From positions 186,001 to 250,000 of the forward strand of contig CALIYX010000024.1 of NCBI GenBank assembly GCA_938049335.1: a stretch of 64,000 bases of DNA. The letters are read 5' to 3'. Below, piece after piece: positions 1 to 8,499 of this stretch (position 1 is its first letter; each line of letters begins with the position of its first letter). This DNA comes from an uncultured Clostridia bacterium (lineage in GTDB: Bacteria > Bacillota > Clostridia > Peptostreptococcales > Anaerovoracaceae). The notes beneath the pieces were generated by a model, which made no database searches, was not told the DNA's origin, and saw nothing but the letters and a program-made list of their open reading frames with translations. A program made the translations under genes and the position numbers.

Positions 1-188
1 CCGAGATTTGTTATTGTCAGTCTTCCATCAAATTTTGATGAACCTTCCTCAAAGCTCATATTAACTATGCGATCATGCGCTGTGCCTGTGTACGAGCCAT
101 CCGCCTGTTTTCTCCATCTGAAGCACTGCCCACAGTCAAATATGTGGTCCAGATCAAAATCTCGTACCTTTATGTCAAAGCTTTTCAT
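1..188 (-). CDS. 8-oxoguanine DNA glycosylase, N-terminal part (cut by window edge)
   Basis: Only the first 62 or so codons are present; the gene runs off the left edge. The ATG at 188-186 follows an AGGAG ribosome binding site. The peptide contains FDLDHIFDCGQCFRW followed by DGSYTGTAHDR, which matches the N-terminal domain of the OGG1/AlkA-like glycosylases that remove 8-oxoguanine from DNA (family knowledge). The catalytic helix-hairpin-helix and Lys/Asp pair would lie outside the window and cannot be checked. The upstream P-loop/Asp23-like gene ends 9 bases before this start, so the two are probably co-transcribed. The domain is fairly clear, but a more general glycosylase label cannot be excluded. 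Confidence 0.8.
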   Translation of the reverse strand, partial: MKSFDIKVRDFDLDHIFDCGQCFRWRKQADGSYTGTAHDRIVNMSFEEGSSKFDGRLTITNL

Positions 189-197
189 ATATATCTC

Positions 198-1037
198 CTA
201 AACTATTTCATTTACCTTTACATCTGCTCTGACTACATTAAAAGCTGTCATTGCTTCCACCTCTTTTACGAGATTTTTTTGGTATCTTTGCGCTATATCA
301 AAAGCAGACATTCCGCTCTGTACCTTGATTGAAGCACTGAGGCTCAGGTTATCAGGCTCAGTATTTTCAAACACCCAGTCAACCGATGCAACTCCGTCCG
401 TAGCTAATCCCACGCACTCTGCGATATCTGTTAGCACCTTATCTGATATAAAGAACTCGCCTAGATAACTGAAGGTAGGTCTTACTACTGACTTATTTAC
501 CAGCCTTCCCTCGCCCATGCGATTTCCTTCTACGAATTTTTCTGTTACGCCTCTTGCACTTCTCCAAAGCTTCATAGGATCTAGGAAGTAGCCTGCAAAG
601 TCTCTCTTGAGCTGAAGTGTAGGTACAGGAATTACATGCTTTCCTTCGACAAGTCTCTGCTTCTTTGCAGTCTTTCTCTCATCCGCTGTCGTAATATCCT
701 CTATGTATATTCTCTCGCTGACTTCTGAAAGCTCAAGCCTTGCTACAATCTTATCTACCATATTGTCTGAGGTTCCTAGTATCAAAATATTCTTAGGAGA
801 GATTTTTCTTATCTTTTTCTTTGTTTCCTCAGCTATTTCATCGTTCTTAAAAAGAGCAGTCTTAATGGCACCAACCCTTGTACTCTGGCGCTTTGCTGAC
901 ACACCACAAACAACGCTATCTTTGTAAATGAATAGCCCGTCATCTATTATTGCAGAGATTCCCTTTTCCATACACAGAGCCTGTGCCTGATAGGATTTCC
1001 CTGTTCCACTTTTTCCTGTCAAAGAGTAAACTTTCAT
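198..1037 (-). CDS. P-loop ATPase fused to an Asp23/Gls24-like C-terminal domain
   Basis: 279 residues, soluble. Residues 8-15 read GKSGTGKS, a clear Walker A motif, followed by a nucleotide-binding fold with hydrophobic strands (NILILGTSDN near residues 83-92). The last 50 residues (roughly 230-279: LSLSASIKVQSGMSAFDIAQRYQ, then a segment ending EVEAMTAFNVVRADVKV) look like the alternating strand-helix-strand of Asp23/Gls24 alkaline-shock proteins, which associate with the cell envelope. The fusion is inferred by eye. Substrate and role are unknown. The start ATG lies 68 bases from the divergent ferredoxin gene. The stop is 9 bases before the glycosylase start, suggesting an operon. Confidence 0.7.
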   Translation of the reverse strand: MKVYSLTGKSGTGKSYQAQALCMEKGISAIIDDGLFIYKDSVVCGVSAKRQSTRVGAIKTALFKNDEIAEETKKKIRKISPKNILILGTSDNMVDKIVARLELSEVSERIYIEDITTADERKTAKKQRLVEGKHVIPVPTLQLKRDFAGYFLDPMKLWRSARGVTEKFVEGNRMGEGRLVNKSVVRPTFSYLGEFFISDKVLTDIAECVGLATDGVASVDWVFENTEPDNLSLSASIKVQSGMSAFDIAQRYQKNLVKEVEAMTAFNVVRADVKVNEIV

Positions 1038-1038
1038 C

Positions 1039-1067
1039 TTTACTTATTTATGTCCTTCTGTTATAAT
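1039..1067 (+). promoter_or_regulatory. Predicted sigma-A promoter of the ferredoxin gene
   Basis: TTTACT at 1039-1044 and TATAAT at 1062-1067 are separated by exactly 17 bases. The ferredoxin ATG lies 39 bases downstream, with AAGGAGG just before it. Confidence 0.6.
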
Positions 1068-1105
1068 ACTTATGAATTGTAGAGATATTTAAGGAGGATT
1101 TAATA

Positions 1106-1276
1106 ATGGCTTACAAAATTTCAGATGCTTGCATCAGCTGTGGTGCTTGTGCAGCAGATTGCCCAGTAGAAGCTATCACAGAAGGCAGCAGCCAGTACGA
1201 AATCGATGGAGATAAGTGCATCGATTGCGGAACATGCGCTGAGGTTTGCCCTGTAGACGCTCCAGCTGCTGAGTAG
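1106..1276 (+). CDS. 2[4Fe-4S] clostridial-type ferredoxin
   Basis: 56 residues. Two cysteine clusters, CISCGACAADCP (residues 9-20) and CIDCGTCAEVCP (residues 38-49), each have the CxxCxxCxxxCP spacing that binds a [4Fe-4S] cluster. This is the classic small low-potential electron carrier of anaerobes, used by enzymes such as pyruvate:ferredoxin oxidoreductase and hydrogenase (family knowledge). The ATG at 1106 follows AAGGAGG at a good distance. The gene is monocistronic, with its own promoter and a strong terminator at 1295-1326. It is one of the few plus-strand genes in the left half of the window. The protein ends with a short Ala/Glu tail. Confidence 0.96.
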   Translation: MAYKISDACISCGACAADCPVEAITEGSSQYEIDGDKCIDCGTCAEVCPVDAPAAE

Positions 1277-1294
1277 TTACACGCAATCCAAAAT

Positions 1295-1326
1295 GAGGTT
1301 GTCTTACGACAACCTCTATTTTTTTA
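1295..1326 (+). terminator. Intrinsic terminator of the ferredoxin gene
   Basis: Perfect 9-bp stem GAGGTTGTC (1295-1303) / GACAACCTC (1308-1316) with a TTAC loop, followed by TATTTTTTTA. The end of rex, on the other strand, abuts it. Confidence 0.85.
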
Positions 1327-1989
1327 CTTATTATTCTTGCTAGCTTCCTTTGCTTCCTTCTTCTTGATATCGTTCATATGGTATGCTAGAGAATGAAGGC
1401 TGTCTGAAAGCTGCACGTTCTCTACTGCAACGTGTCTTGGCACCTCAATATCGATGCGCGCAAAATTCCAAATTCCGCTAACACCAGCAAAAGTAAGCTT
1501 ATCTGCAACCTCCTGAGCATTCTCACGGTTTACGCAGATAATTCCTATATCTATACTTTCCTTTTCGACAAATTCAACTATGTTTTCGAAGTCGTAGATT
1601 TCTGTTCCATCAAGATCGCTTCCTATCAAATCTTTGCGTATCTCAAAAACACCGCAAAGCTTGAAGCCACGCTTAAACGTATGAGTATATTTAGTGATGG
1701 CATTACCGAGGTTACCAGCACCTATGATAACCATGCGGTACTCCTTATCAAGTCCCAAAATGGCATCTATTTCGCTTCTTAGCACCTCTATGCTATATCC
1801 GTAGCCTTGCTGACCAAAACCGCCAAAATTGTTCAAATCCTGCCTTATCTGTGAGGCAGTATAGCCGATGAGATTACTGAATTCCTTGGATGAGATTTTC
1901 TCTACACCCTTCTTCTCCAGTTCGATAAGATATCTTCTATATCGCGGTAATCTGTTGATAACTGCATTTGAAATCTTTGCGTTCTTCAT
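1324..1989 (-). CDS. rex: Redox-sensing transcriptional repressor Rex
   Basis: 221 residues from the ATG at 1989. An in-frame TTG six bases upstream sits directly on the AAGGA ribosome binding site and is less likely. Residues about 1-80 form the winged-helix DNA-binding domain (RLPRYRRYLIELEKKGVEKISS, then SKEFSNLIGYTASQIRQDL). A Rossmann fold follows, with GAGNLGNAI. Rex senses the NADH/NAD+ ratio and represses fermentative and respiratory genes (family knowledge). The protein has typical length and ends in a Lys-rich tail. It lies downstream of acpP but is separated from it by a terminator, so it probably has its own promoter. No clear Rex operator was found in the window. Confidence 0.95.
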   Translation of the reverse strand: MKNAKISNAVINRLPRYRRYLIELEKKGVEKISSKEFSNLIGYTASQIRQDLNNFGGFGQQGYGYSIEVLRSEIDAILGLDKEYRMVIIGAGNLGNAITKYTHTFKRGFKLCGVFEIRKDLIGSDLDGTEIYDFENIVEFVEKESIDIGIICVNRENAQEVADKLTFAGVSGIWNFARIDIEVPRHVAVENVQLSDSLHSLAYHMNDIKKKEAKEASKNNK

Positions 1990-2034
1990 GGTCAATCCTT
2001 TCTACATAACTTAAAAGCCTAGCCTTGCTTAGCC

Positions 2035-2061
2035 AAAAAAACCCGCCATAAACGGCGGGTA
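2035..2061 (-). terminator. Intrinsic terminator of acpP
   Basis: On the minus strand, ACCCGCCG and TGGCGGGT form a GC-rich hairpin with a short loop, followed by TTTTTT. It begins four bases after the acpP stop. Confidence 0.85.
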
Positions 2062-2064
2062 AAA

Positions 2065-2295
2065 TTATTCTGTCTGTTCTTCTACGTATCTTACTAGATC
2101 GCCGACTACCTGGAACTTCTCCGCCTCTTCGTCAGGAATTTCGATTCCGTATTCTTCCTCGATAGCCATTATAATTTCTACTGCATCGAGAGAATCAGCC
2201 TCAAGGTCCTTCATCAAATTTGTATCCATTGCTACCATTGATTCATCTACACTAAGCTGATCTACGATTATGTCTCTTACCTTGTCAAAAACCAT
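2065..2295 (-). CDS. acpP: Acyl carrier protein
   Basis: 76 residues, strongly acidic. The DSLDAVE motif near residue 35 carries the serine that receives 4'-phosphopantetheine. The protein carries growing acyl chains in type II fatty-acid synthesis. Length and the helical pattern (MKDLEADSLDAVEIIMAIEEEYGIEIPDEEAEK) are typical. GGAGG precedes the ATG at 2295. The gene stands alone, with its own promoter (2358-2386) and terminator (2035-2061). It is not within a fab cluster in this window. Confidence 0.97.
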   Translation of the reverse strand: MVFDKVRDIIVDQLSVDESMVAMDTNLMKDLEADSLDAVEIIMAIEEEYGIEIPDEEAEKFQVVGDLVRYVEEQTE

Positions 2296-2357
2296 TGTTA
2301 CCCTCCGATTGATATAATTATAATATAAAATTTCCGCTTTGCCAAATCACAAAATTT

Positions 2358-2386
2358 ATTATAGCTTGCACTCTATCCCAATGCAA
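2358..2386 (-). promoter_or_regulatory. Predicted sigma-A promoter of acpP
   Basis: On the minus strand TTGCAT (2386-2381) and TATAAT (2363-2358) are spaced by 17 bases, about 60 bases upstream of the acpP start codon. The same TTGCAT -35 form recurs at the predicted promoters at 44835-44862 and 51401-51429. Confidence 0.65.
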
Positions 2387-2453
2387 CACATTTTTATTTT
2401 TTTATATTTCTATTATATGTAGCTTTTTACTTAAACCTTGAATTTTCGATATT

Positions 2454-4382
2454 TTAAAGCTCTGCCCACTTGTCATATGTATCGTCAAGCTCTGTCTTCA
2501 TGTCACTAAGTTCCCTGCTCATCTCAGCTAGCTTTACATGATCACTTAGGTATTCAGGCTCGCACATTTTAGCTTCCATATCAGAAATACGTGCTTCTAG
2601 AGTCTCAATAAGATTTTCTAATCTTTCCTTTTCCCTAGCCCTGCGTCTATCTTCGGCTTCTTTCTTCTTCTTTAGCTCGCGTTCCTGCGCAGAGCTCAAA
2701 GTGCCTGCCTTTGCAACTCTCTCTTCGTCGCTGTTAAGGATGTTTCTGAGATACGCCTTTGATGAGTCAATCTCAGCCTTTTTCTCCATATAGTAGTCAT
2801 ACTTACCAAGATAGTTTTTGATACCATTTGGTTCTAGCTCAAAAATTCTATCAGGAATTCTATTCAGAAAATATCTGTCATGAGTTACCGTAATAACCGT
2901 TCCAGGATAGTCCATCAAAGCCTCCTCAAAGGCCTCCTTGGACTCTATATCAAGATGGTTTGTCGGTTCGTCAAGGAGCAGAAGATTTGATCCTGAAAGC
3001 ATGAGTTTTAGCAGTGCTAATCTTGCCTTTTCACCACCAGAAAGCGAGCCTACATTTCTAAAAACCATATCATCGGTAAATAGGAATCTTCCCAGAAGCC
3101 CTCTGACCTCACCGTCCGTATATCCCCTGAATGTATTGTGAATTTCATCCATCACTGTAAGGCTATCGTCAAGAAGCTGCTGTCCCTGATCGTAATAGCC
3201 TATCTCCACATTATGACCTATCTTAAGGAATCCATCTTTTGGTGTAAGCTCTTCCATTATTATTTTTAGAAGTGTTGATTTACCGACACCATTAGCTCCA
3301 ACCACGCAAATTTTTTCGCCGCGCTTCACATCAAAGTCAACATGCTCAAAAAGCCTTCTATTATCATATCCTGCGGCTAAATTCTCTGCAAAGAGAACAT
3401 CGTTACCACTCTTCAGGTTTTGATTGAAATCAACTTTAATTGGCTTCTTTTCATTCTCAGGTCTATCAACTAAATCAAGATGAGCGAGTCTTTTTTCTCT
3501 TGAAGCAGCTCTCTTTGCTAATTTCTCTGTACCGCGCTCCTTAAATCTTCTAATCAGATCCTCTTCGCGTTTTATCTTTGTCTGCTGATTTTCATAAGCC
3601 TTGAGCTGAGCATCTCTTGCCGCATGCTTTTTGACTATGTACTCAGAGTAATTACCGCTGTAGCAATCTATATGATGATTGTGAATCTCAAATATATGAT
3701 TTACCGTCTGATCTAGGAAGTATCTATCGTGGGATATGACAACTATAGTTCCCTTATATGCCTTTAAATACTGCTCTAGCCACTTTAGAGTTCCAATGTC
3801 TAAGTGGTTTGTCGGTTCATCAAGAAATAGTATATCTGGTTTTCTAAGCAAAAGGCACGCGAGCGCAAGCCTTGTTCTCTCACCACCAGAAAGCGAGCCT
3901 GTACTTTGATTATAATACTCTTCACCAAAAGCCATGCTCGTAAGTACACCTGAGATTTCGCTCTTATATGTGTAGCCACCTTTGATTTCAAACTCGTGCT
4001 GAAGCGCGTTAAGCCTGTTCCAAAGAGGCTTTGCTGCATCGGGATTTGTTTCCTTAGCAATCTCTTCGTTCAGGCGTAGAATTTCTTCTTCCATAGCAAC
4101 CATATCGGTGAAGATATTATTTACTTCCTCTATAACTGTTAGGTCATCATCAAAGTTATCTCTCTGCCTGAGATAGCCAATAGTAGTATCTTTTCCGACA
4201 AAGCAGTTTCCTGAATCAGCCTTCATCTGGCCTGAAATTATGTTAAGCAGAGTCGACTTTCCGGCACCATTTGCACCAACAATTCCGACCCTATCTCCTG
4301 CATTTATATGAAATGAAATGTTCTCTAATATTACTTCTGTTCCGTAACTCTTACAAATATCAGAAGCCGATAATATTATCAT
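2454..4382 (-). CDS. ABC-F family ATPase (YdiF-like)
   Basis: 642 residues with two ABC domains in tandem and no membrane segments. Walker A motifs are GANGAGKST (near residue 36) and GANGVGKST. Both signature motifs read SLSGGE, and both Walker B regions end in LLDEPTNHLDI. ABC-F proteins act on the ribosome rather than in transport; some rescue stalled translation or protect against antibiotics (family knowledge). The linker between domains is Lys/Arg-rich, and the C-terminal 110 residues form a charged coiled coil. It is the last gene after tsaD (15-base gap), the same order as B. subtilis ydiB-ydiF, so a housekeeping role is more likely than resistance. Confidence 0.92.
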   Translation of the reverse strand: MIILSASDICKSYGTEVILENISFHINAGDRVGIVGANGAGKSTLLNIISGQMKADSGNCFVGKDTTIGYLRQRDNFDDDLTVIEEVNNIFTDMVAMEEEILRLNEEIAKETNPDAAKPLWNRLNALQHEFEIKGGYTYKSEISGVLTSMAFGEEYYNQSTGSLSGGERTRLALACLLLRKPDILFLDEPTNHLDIGTLKWLEQYLKAYKGTIVVISHDRYFLDQTVNHIFEIHNHHIDCYSGNYSEYIVKKHAARDAQLKAYENQQTKIKREEDLIRRFKERGTEKLAKRAASREKRLAHLDLVDRPENEKKPIKVDFNQNLKSGNDVLFAENLAAGYDNRRLFEHVDFDVKRGEKICVVGANGVGKSTLLKIIMEELTPKDGFLKIGHNVEIGYYDQGQQLLDDSLTVMDEIHNTFRGYTDGEVRGLLGRFLFTDDMVFRNVGSLSGGEKARLALLKLMLSGSNLLLLDEPTNHLDIESKEAFEEALMDYPGTVITVTHDRYFLNRIPDRIFELEPNGIKNYLGKYDYYMEKKAEIDSSKAYLRNILNSDEERVAKAGTLSSAQERELKKKKEAEDRRRAREKERLENLIETLEARISDMEAKMCEPEYLSDHVKLAEMSRELSDMKTELDDTYDKWAEL

Positions 4383-4397
4383 CTTTCCTCCAAATTT

Positions 4398-5432
4398 TTA
4401 GAAAGGCAGGTTTGCTGTAGCATCTAATCGAAGCGAATCTGCTCCGCACTTTAGATACTTATAGTAGCCTGCACATGCTATCATAGCTGCATTATCTGTA
4501 CAAAGCTTCTTTTCTGGAAGGAAAAGCTCAATTCCTTCGTCCTCGCAGCGCTTTGCAACAGCCTCCCTTATTCTACTGTTTGCTGCAACACCACCTGCAA
4601 GCACAAGTCTCCCATCACCGTACTGCCTAACCGCCTGCATGCTCTTATCAACGAGCACATCTACGATAGCTTCCTGAAAGCCTGCTGCGATATTGCCTAT
4701 ATCTAGTTCTCTATTTGCTTGTCTTTCTGTATTTACATAGTTTAGCACAGCAGTTTTGATGCCACTGAAGCTAAAATCAAGACTATCTTTATCTAGGTAT
4801 ACCCTTTTAAAGTGGATTGCCTCAGGATCCCCTTCCTTAGCTAAATTATCGATTTTAGGACCTCCAGGATAACCTAGTCCAATTACTCTTGCAACCTTAT
4901 CATAGGCTTCTCCAACAGCATCATCTCTCGTACTACCTATAACCTCAAAGCTTGTGTAATCCTTTACATTTATCAAGTTAGTATGTCCACCTGAGATAAC
5001 AAGACTAACAAAAGGAGGCTCAAGCTTTGGATAACTTATATAGTTACTACTAATATGCCCATGCATGTGATTAACTCCAACGAGTGGAATATCGTTAGCA
5101 AGCGCAAGCGCCTTAGCTGCTGCAACGCCTATAACTAGCGCTCCTATAAGTCCAGGACCATAGGTTACAGCTATCAAATCTATATCAGAAATCGTAACGC
5201 CTGCATCATCAAGCGCCTTTGCAATAACACTATTTATATTCATCAAATGCTGCCGTGATGCAATCTCTGGGACAACACCACCGTAGAGCTTATGAGTCTC
5301 TATCTGAGTGCTGATTACATTTGATAAAAGTTCCCTGCCGTTTGCAAGCACCGCCGCAGCTGTCTCATCACAACTTGATTCTATGGATAATGTCAAAAAT
5401 TTATCGCCCTTGCAGCTAATATCCCTAGGCAT
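4398..5432 (-). CDS. tsaD: tRNA N6-adenosine threonylcarbamoyltransferase TsaD
   Basis: 344 residues. It transfers the threonylcarbamoyl group to A37 of ANN-decoding tRNAs, with TsaB and TsaE as partners. An ASKHA fold is visible: IESSCDETAAAV at the N-terminus, the metal-binding histidines in NHMHGHISS, SGGHTNLI, and the late LAGGVAANSRIR segment. The start codon overlaps the rimI stop by 8 bases, showing translational coupling. The neighbours rimI, tsaB and tsaE are the expected functional partners. Confidence 0.97.
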   Translation of the reverse strand: MPRDISCKGDKFLTLSIESSCDETAAAVLANGRELLSNVISTQIETHKLYGGVVPEIASRQHLMNINSVIAKALDDAGVTISDIDLIAVTYGPGLIGALVIGVAAAKALALANDIPLVGVNHMHGHISSNYISYPKLEPPFVSLVISGGHTNLINVKDYTSFEVIGSTRDDAVGEAYDKVARVIGLGYPGGPKIDNLAKEGDPEAIHFKRVYLDKDSLDFSFSGIKTAVLNYVNTERQANRELDIGNIAAGFQEAIVDVLVDKSMQAVRQYGDGRLVLAGGVAANSRIREAVAKRCEDEGIELFLPEKKLCTDNAAMIACAGYYKYLKCGADSLRLDATANLPF

Positions 5433-5874
5433 CTACTTCCTCCAAATTCATAAGCACCGCATCCTCTACAGGCTCAATATAGTATTTCTTTCTGATTCCT
5501 ACGCTAGAAAACCCTGCACTCTTATAAAGTGCTTGCGCTGCTATATTGCTCTCCCTGACCTCTAGATACCAGCTTTTGATACCCTGCTCTCTCGTAAGCT
5601 TAAGAACATGGTTTAGAATAGCCTTTCCAATACCTAGCTTCCTCTTCTCAGGCAAAACAGCAACCTTATTTATCTGGCATTCATCTAACAGAGTCCAGAT
5701 TCCTATAAATCCGACTATATTATCTTCTCCGTCACAAGCGATAAAAAATTTTGCCAGCTTATTTTCGCAAATCTCTTGCTCTATGGCATCAAGGCTCCAG
5801 GGCACGCTAAAGCAAGAATTCTCTATTCTTGCGATATCATCTATATCCCTTTGCTCTGCTGTTCTGATAATCAA
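5425..5874 (-). CDS. rimI: Ribosomal-protein/peptide alanine N-acetyltransferase RimI-like
   Basis: 149 residues, GNAT fold. The acetyl-CoA loop is visible in VLPEKRKLGIGKAIL, followed by YLEVRESNIAAQALYKSAGF, typical of RimI. The start appears to be TTG at 5874, overlapping the tsaB stop as TTGA; GGAG lies 11 bases upstream. RimI acetylates the N-terminus of ribosomal protein bS18 in E. coli. In Firmicutes its place inside the t6A operon is conserved, but the substrate may differ. The non-ATG start and coupling suggest lower expression than its neighbours (inference). Confidence 0.92.
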   Translation of the reverse strand: MIIRTAEQRDIDDIARIENSCFSVPWSLDAIEQEICENKLAKFFIACDGEDNIVGFIGIWTLLDECQINKVAVLPEKRKLGIGKAILNHVLKLTREQGIKSWYLEVRESNIAAQALYKSAGFSSVGIRKKYYIEPVEDAVLMNLEEVDA

Positions 5875-6581
5875 CTCTTATATCGCTCCATCTTTCTTGC
5901 CATTTCTTCGGCAAGTCTTCCATCCTTTAGCTTTTGTTCAGCCTCAGGAAGCCTCATGTACTCTGGCTCAAGCTTATCAAAATCTAAAAGCTCTCCTGCT
6001 TTTAGCTTTAGACATGCGCACCTGCAGACCATATCAGCACTTTGGTTTATCTCATCTACATCTGCGATATTCATGCTACTAAGTCTATCCGCATAAGCTA
6101 TGACTCCATCTCCATACCATTTGATATCATCATATGCCTCTGCTGCTTCTAGCACCTCGTCAAGCATGTATGGCCCTGGCGGTAGAATTTCACTTCCGTC
6201 ATTTCCGTAAACTGCACCATAGACTTGACCTCGTCTAGCATTGTATATTACTGCAACCTTGTTATCGCCATCTGTCTTCTCCCTGAAAATCTCCAGTGAG
6301 TTAACTGAGATACACTTTTTGCCTAGCGTCTGTGCAAGAGTTTTCGCAGTGGCTAGCCCTATTCTGATTCCAGTAAAGGAACCAGGTCCAACCGATACTG
6401 CAATCGCATCAAGCTCGTTGAGAGAAATTCCAAGCTCATCAACTAGCTCCTTAATCATAGGAACAAGCTCGCGCAGATGACTCATGCTATCTGTAGTCAC
6501 TCTGCTAACAGTCTTTCCGCTCGAATCAATGATAGCGACTGAACCGACTTTTCCCGTTGTCTCTATGCCTAAAATGAACAT
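5871..6581 (-). CDS. tsaB: t6A biosynthesis protein TsaB
   Basis: 236 residues. It is a catalytically inactive paralogue of TsaD that scaffolds the TsaB-TsaD-TsaE complex. The N-terminus MFILGIETTGKVGSVAII and the conserved VSVGPGSFTGIRIGLATAK (near residue 62) are characteristic. The metal-binding histidine pair of TsaD is absent, as expected. The ATG at 6581 lies inside the end of tsaE (13-base overlap). Confidence 0.95.
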   Translation of the reverse strand: MFILGIETTGKVGSVAIIDSSGKTVSRVTTDSMSHLRELVPMIKELVDELGISLNELDAIAVSVGPGSFTGIRIGLATAKTLAQTLGKKCISVNSLEIFREKTDGDNKVAVIYNARRGQVYGAVYGNDGSEILPPGPYMLDEVLEAAEAYDDIKWYGDGVIAYADRLSSMNIADVDEINQSADMVCRCACLKLKAGELLDFDKLEPEYMRLPEAEQKLKDGRLAEEMARKMERYKS

Positions 6582-6985
6582 TTGTAAACCCTTTCTTCTT
6601 CGGCTTTACCATACTCTAAAAATATGTACTTTGTGTTCTCTGGTAAGAGCCCCTCTATGATGTCAGCCCATTCTATAACGCAGATGCCACCTCTATCAAA
6701 GTACTCCTCAAGCCCAGCTTCAAAAGCCTCATCCTCTCCACTTAACCTATACACATCAAAATGAAATAGAGGAAGTCTTCCACTAAAATACTCGCTCACA
6801 ATAGTAAAAGTAGGGCTTGTAATCATCTCCCCGATGCCAAGCCCCTTTGCTATTGATTTCGTTAAAGTTGTCTTTCCTGTGCCAAGGTCACCGATAAGAG
6901 CAAGAACATCGCCAGCCTCTAGCTTTTCAGCTAGGGTGCGTCCAAACTCCTCAGTTTCCTTTTCACCACGAATTACATATTCCAT
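6569..6985 (-). CDS. tsaE: tRNA threonylcarbamoyladenosine biosynthesis ATPase TsaE
   Basis: 138 residues from the ATG at 6985, which overlaps the pepV stop (TGATG). An in-frame TTG one codon upstream is 9 bases from AAGGA and is a real alternative. The Walker A motif is GDLGTGKTT. SPTFTIVSEY follows, and HFDVYRL and ICVIEWAD are typical of the family. TsaE hydrolyses ATP to drive the t6A complex. It is the first of the four t6A genes in this polycistron. Confidence 0.95.
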   Translation of the reverse strand: MEYVIRGEKETEEFGRTLAEKLEAGDVLALIGDLGTGKTTLTKSIAKGLGIGEMITSPTFTIVSEYFSGRLPLFHFDVYRLSGEDEAFEAGLEEYFDRGGICVIEWADIIEGLLPENTKYIFLEYGKAEEERVYKCSF

Positions 6986-8439
6986 CAAATCGAAAAATCC
7001 TTCTGTGAAAGCTTATATATAGCTTTTGCATAAATCTTAGTCATTGTCTCGAATCTATCAAGAGCAAGCCTCTCATCCCTCTGATGCATTACATCTGGGT
7101 CTCCTGGGAACAAAGCTCCAAAGGCTACATGATTCTTCATCGAGCGCGCATATGTACCCCCGCCTATGGTCATAGGTGGAGTGTCCATATCCCCAGTAAA
7201 CTCCTGATATACCTCCATAAAGGTCTTGATCATTGGAGTATCCACATCAAAGAAGATAGGATCCTGTGCACTCTTCTTCACAAGTCCGATATCATACTTT
7301 TCTATAGTCTCAGTAATACCCTTGTAAACAGCATCCTCTGTGCACTTAACTGGATATCTTACATTTATTGTGAGACTCAAAGCCTTTCTATCAAAGCTTA
7401 AAACTCCGACATTGAACGTGAGAGCTCCCGATACATCATCACTCATCTCACATCTCATTCTCTCTCCACCTAGGTCAAAACCTATGTGGTCGTTATAGAA
7501 TCCGATGATATCATTAACCTGCTCATCAGCAAAGTTAAGTCCTCCAAGGAAATCCATCAAAATGGAAATAGCATTTAGTCCCTTAGATGGTGAAGCGCCG
7601 TGGGCAGACTTACCCTCTACACTTATCTCAAGGCTCTTACCTACGCCCTTGCAGTTAATCTTAACTGGGATTCCATTTATCTCCTTGTGAGCATCTCTAT
7701 ATTTTGCTACCTTGTCCTTAATTGCATCGTAAACAGCTGCATCCTGTGAATTGATTACTGCACGAGCTTTTTCTGCAACCATATTGGATGCTGCTCCACC
7801 CTCTAGGCTTCTTAGCTGAAGTCCCTTAGCATTGCGCTCAGCAAACTTTTTTACAAGGTCAAATGTCAATATTCCCTTCTCAGCGTGAACAACTGGGAAG
7901 TCTCCATCAGGAGTAAATCCGTAGTCAGCAGGGCCAACCTTCTCTAGATATTTGTCCATCCCTATCCAATTGGTCTCCTCATCTAGACCTAGAATAAGTC
8001 TAATTCTCGCACCAGGCTCGTACCCAGCCTTCTTAAGTGCTCTCATTGCAAACAGTGCTGCAACAACAGGTCCCTTGTCATCGGTAGTTCCTCTGCCGTA
8101 TATATATCCATCCGCAACATCACCGCTGTAAGGAGCAAAGCTCCATCCATCGCCTGCTGGTACAACGTCAAGATGCCCTAGGATACCCATTATCTTACCT
8201 TCATTACCAAAATCAGCATGAGCACCGTAGTTGTCAGCGTTATGAGTCTTAAAGCCCATATCCTCGCATGCCTTAAGCACTAGCTCAAGAGCATCTTGAA
8301 CTCCCTGTCCAAAAGGATATACGCTTCCGTCGGCTGCTGTTACTGCATCGCTACCTTCGCTATTTATTCTGATCAAATCCTGTAAAAACTGGATCTGTTC
8401 AGGCATATCATCTTCAATTATCTTGATATAATCCTGCAT
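6985..8439 (-). CDS. pepV: Dipeptidase PepV (M20 family)
   Basis: 484 residues, zinc metallopeptidase. Metal ligands are visible in LGHLDVVPAG (His and Asp near residue 87), in GRGTTDDKGP and in DEETNW. The long lid-domain insert of Sapep/PepV enzymes is present, and the late segment GGGTYARSMKN is typical. It cleaves Xaa-containing dipeptides in the cytoplasm. It lies upstream of, and translationally coupled to, tsaE. Confidence 0.93.
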   Translation of the reverse strand: MQDYIKIIEDDMPEQIQFLQDLIRINSEGSDAVTAADGSVYPFGQGVQDALELVLKACEDMGFKTHNADNYGAHADFGNEGKIMGILGHLDVVPAGDGWSFAPYSGDVADGYIYGRGTTDDKGPVVAALFAMRALKKAGYEPGARIRLILGLDEETNWIGMDKYLEKVGPADYGFTPDGDFPVVHAEKGILTFDLVKKFAERNAKGLQLRSLEGGAASNMVAEKARAVINSQDAAVYDAIKDKVAKYRDAHKEINGIPVKINCKGVGKSLEISVEGKSAHGASPSKGLNAISILMDFLGGLNFADEQVNDIIGFYNDHIGFDLGGERMRCEMSDDVSGALTFNVGVLSFDRKALSLTINVRYPVKCTEDAVYKGITETIEKYDIGLVKKSAQDPIFFDVDTPMIKTFMEVYQEFTGDMDTPPMTIGGGTYARSMKNHVAFGALFPGDPDVMHQRDERLALDRFETMTKIYAKAIYKLSQKDFSI

Positions 8440-8499
8440 TTTCTTCTCCTAATCAAATTGGTGTGCTAATCGCACATCCTGCGCTAGTTTATCTGCGCT

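Noticed and set aside
1990..2064. Rex operator upstream of rex
   Set aside because: No TTGTGAA-N4-TTCACAA or TTGTTAA-N4-TTAACAA match was found here.
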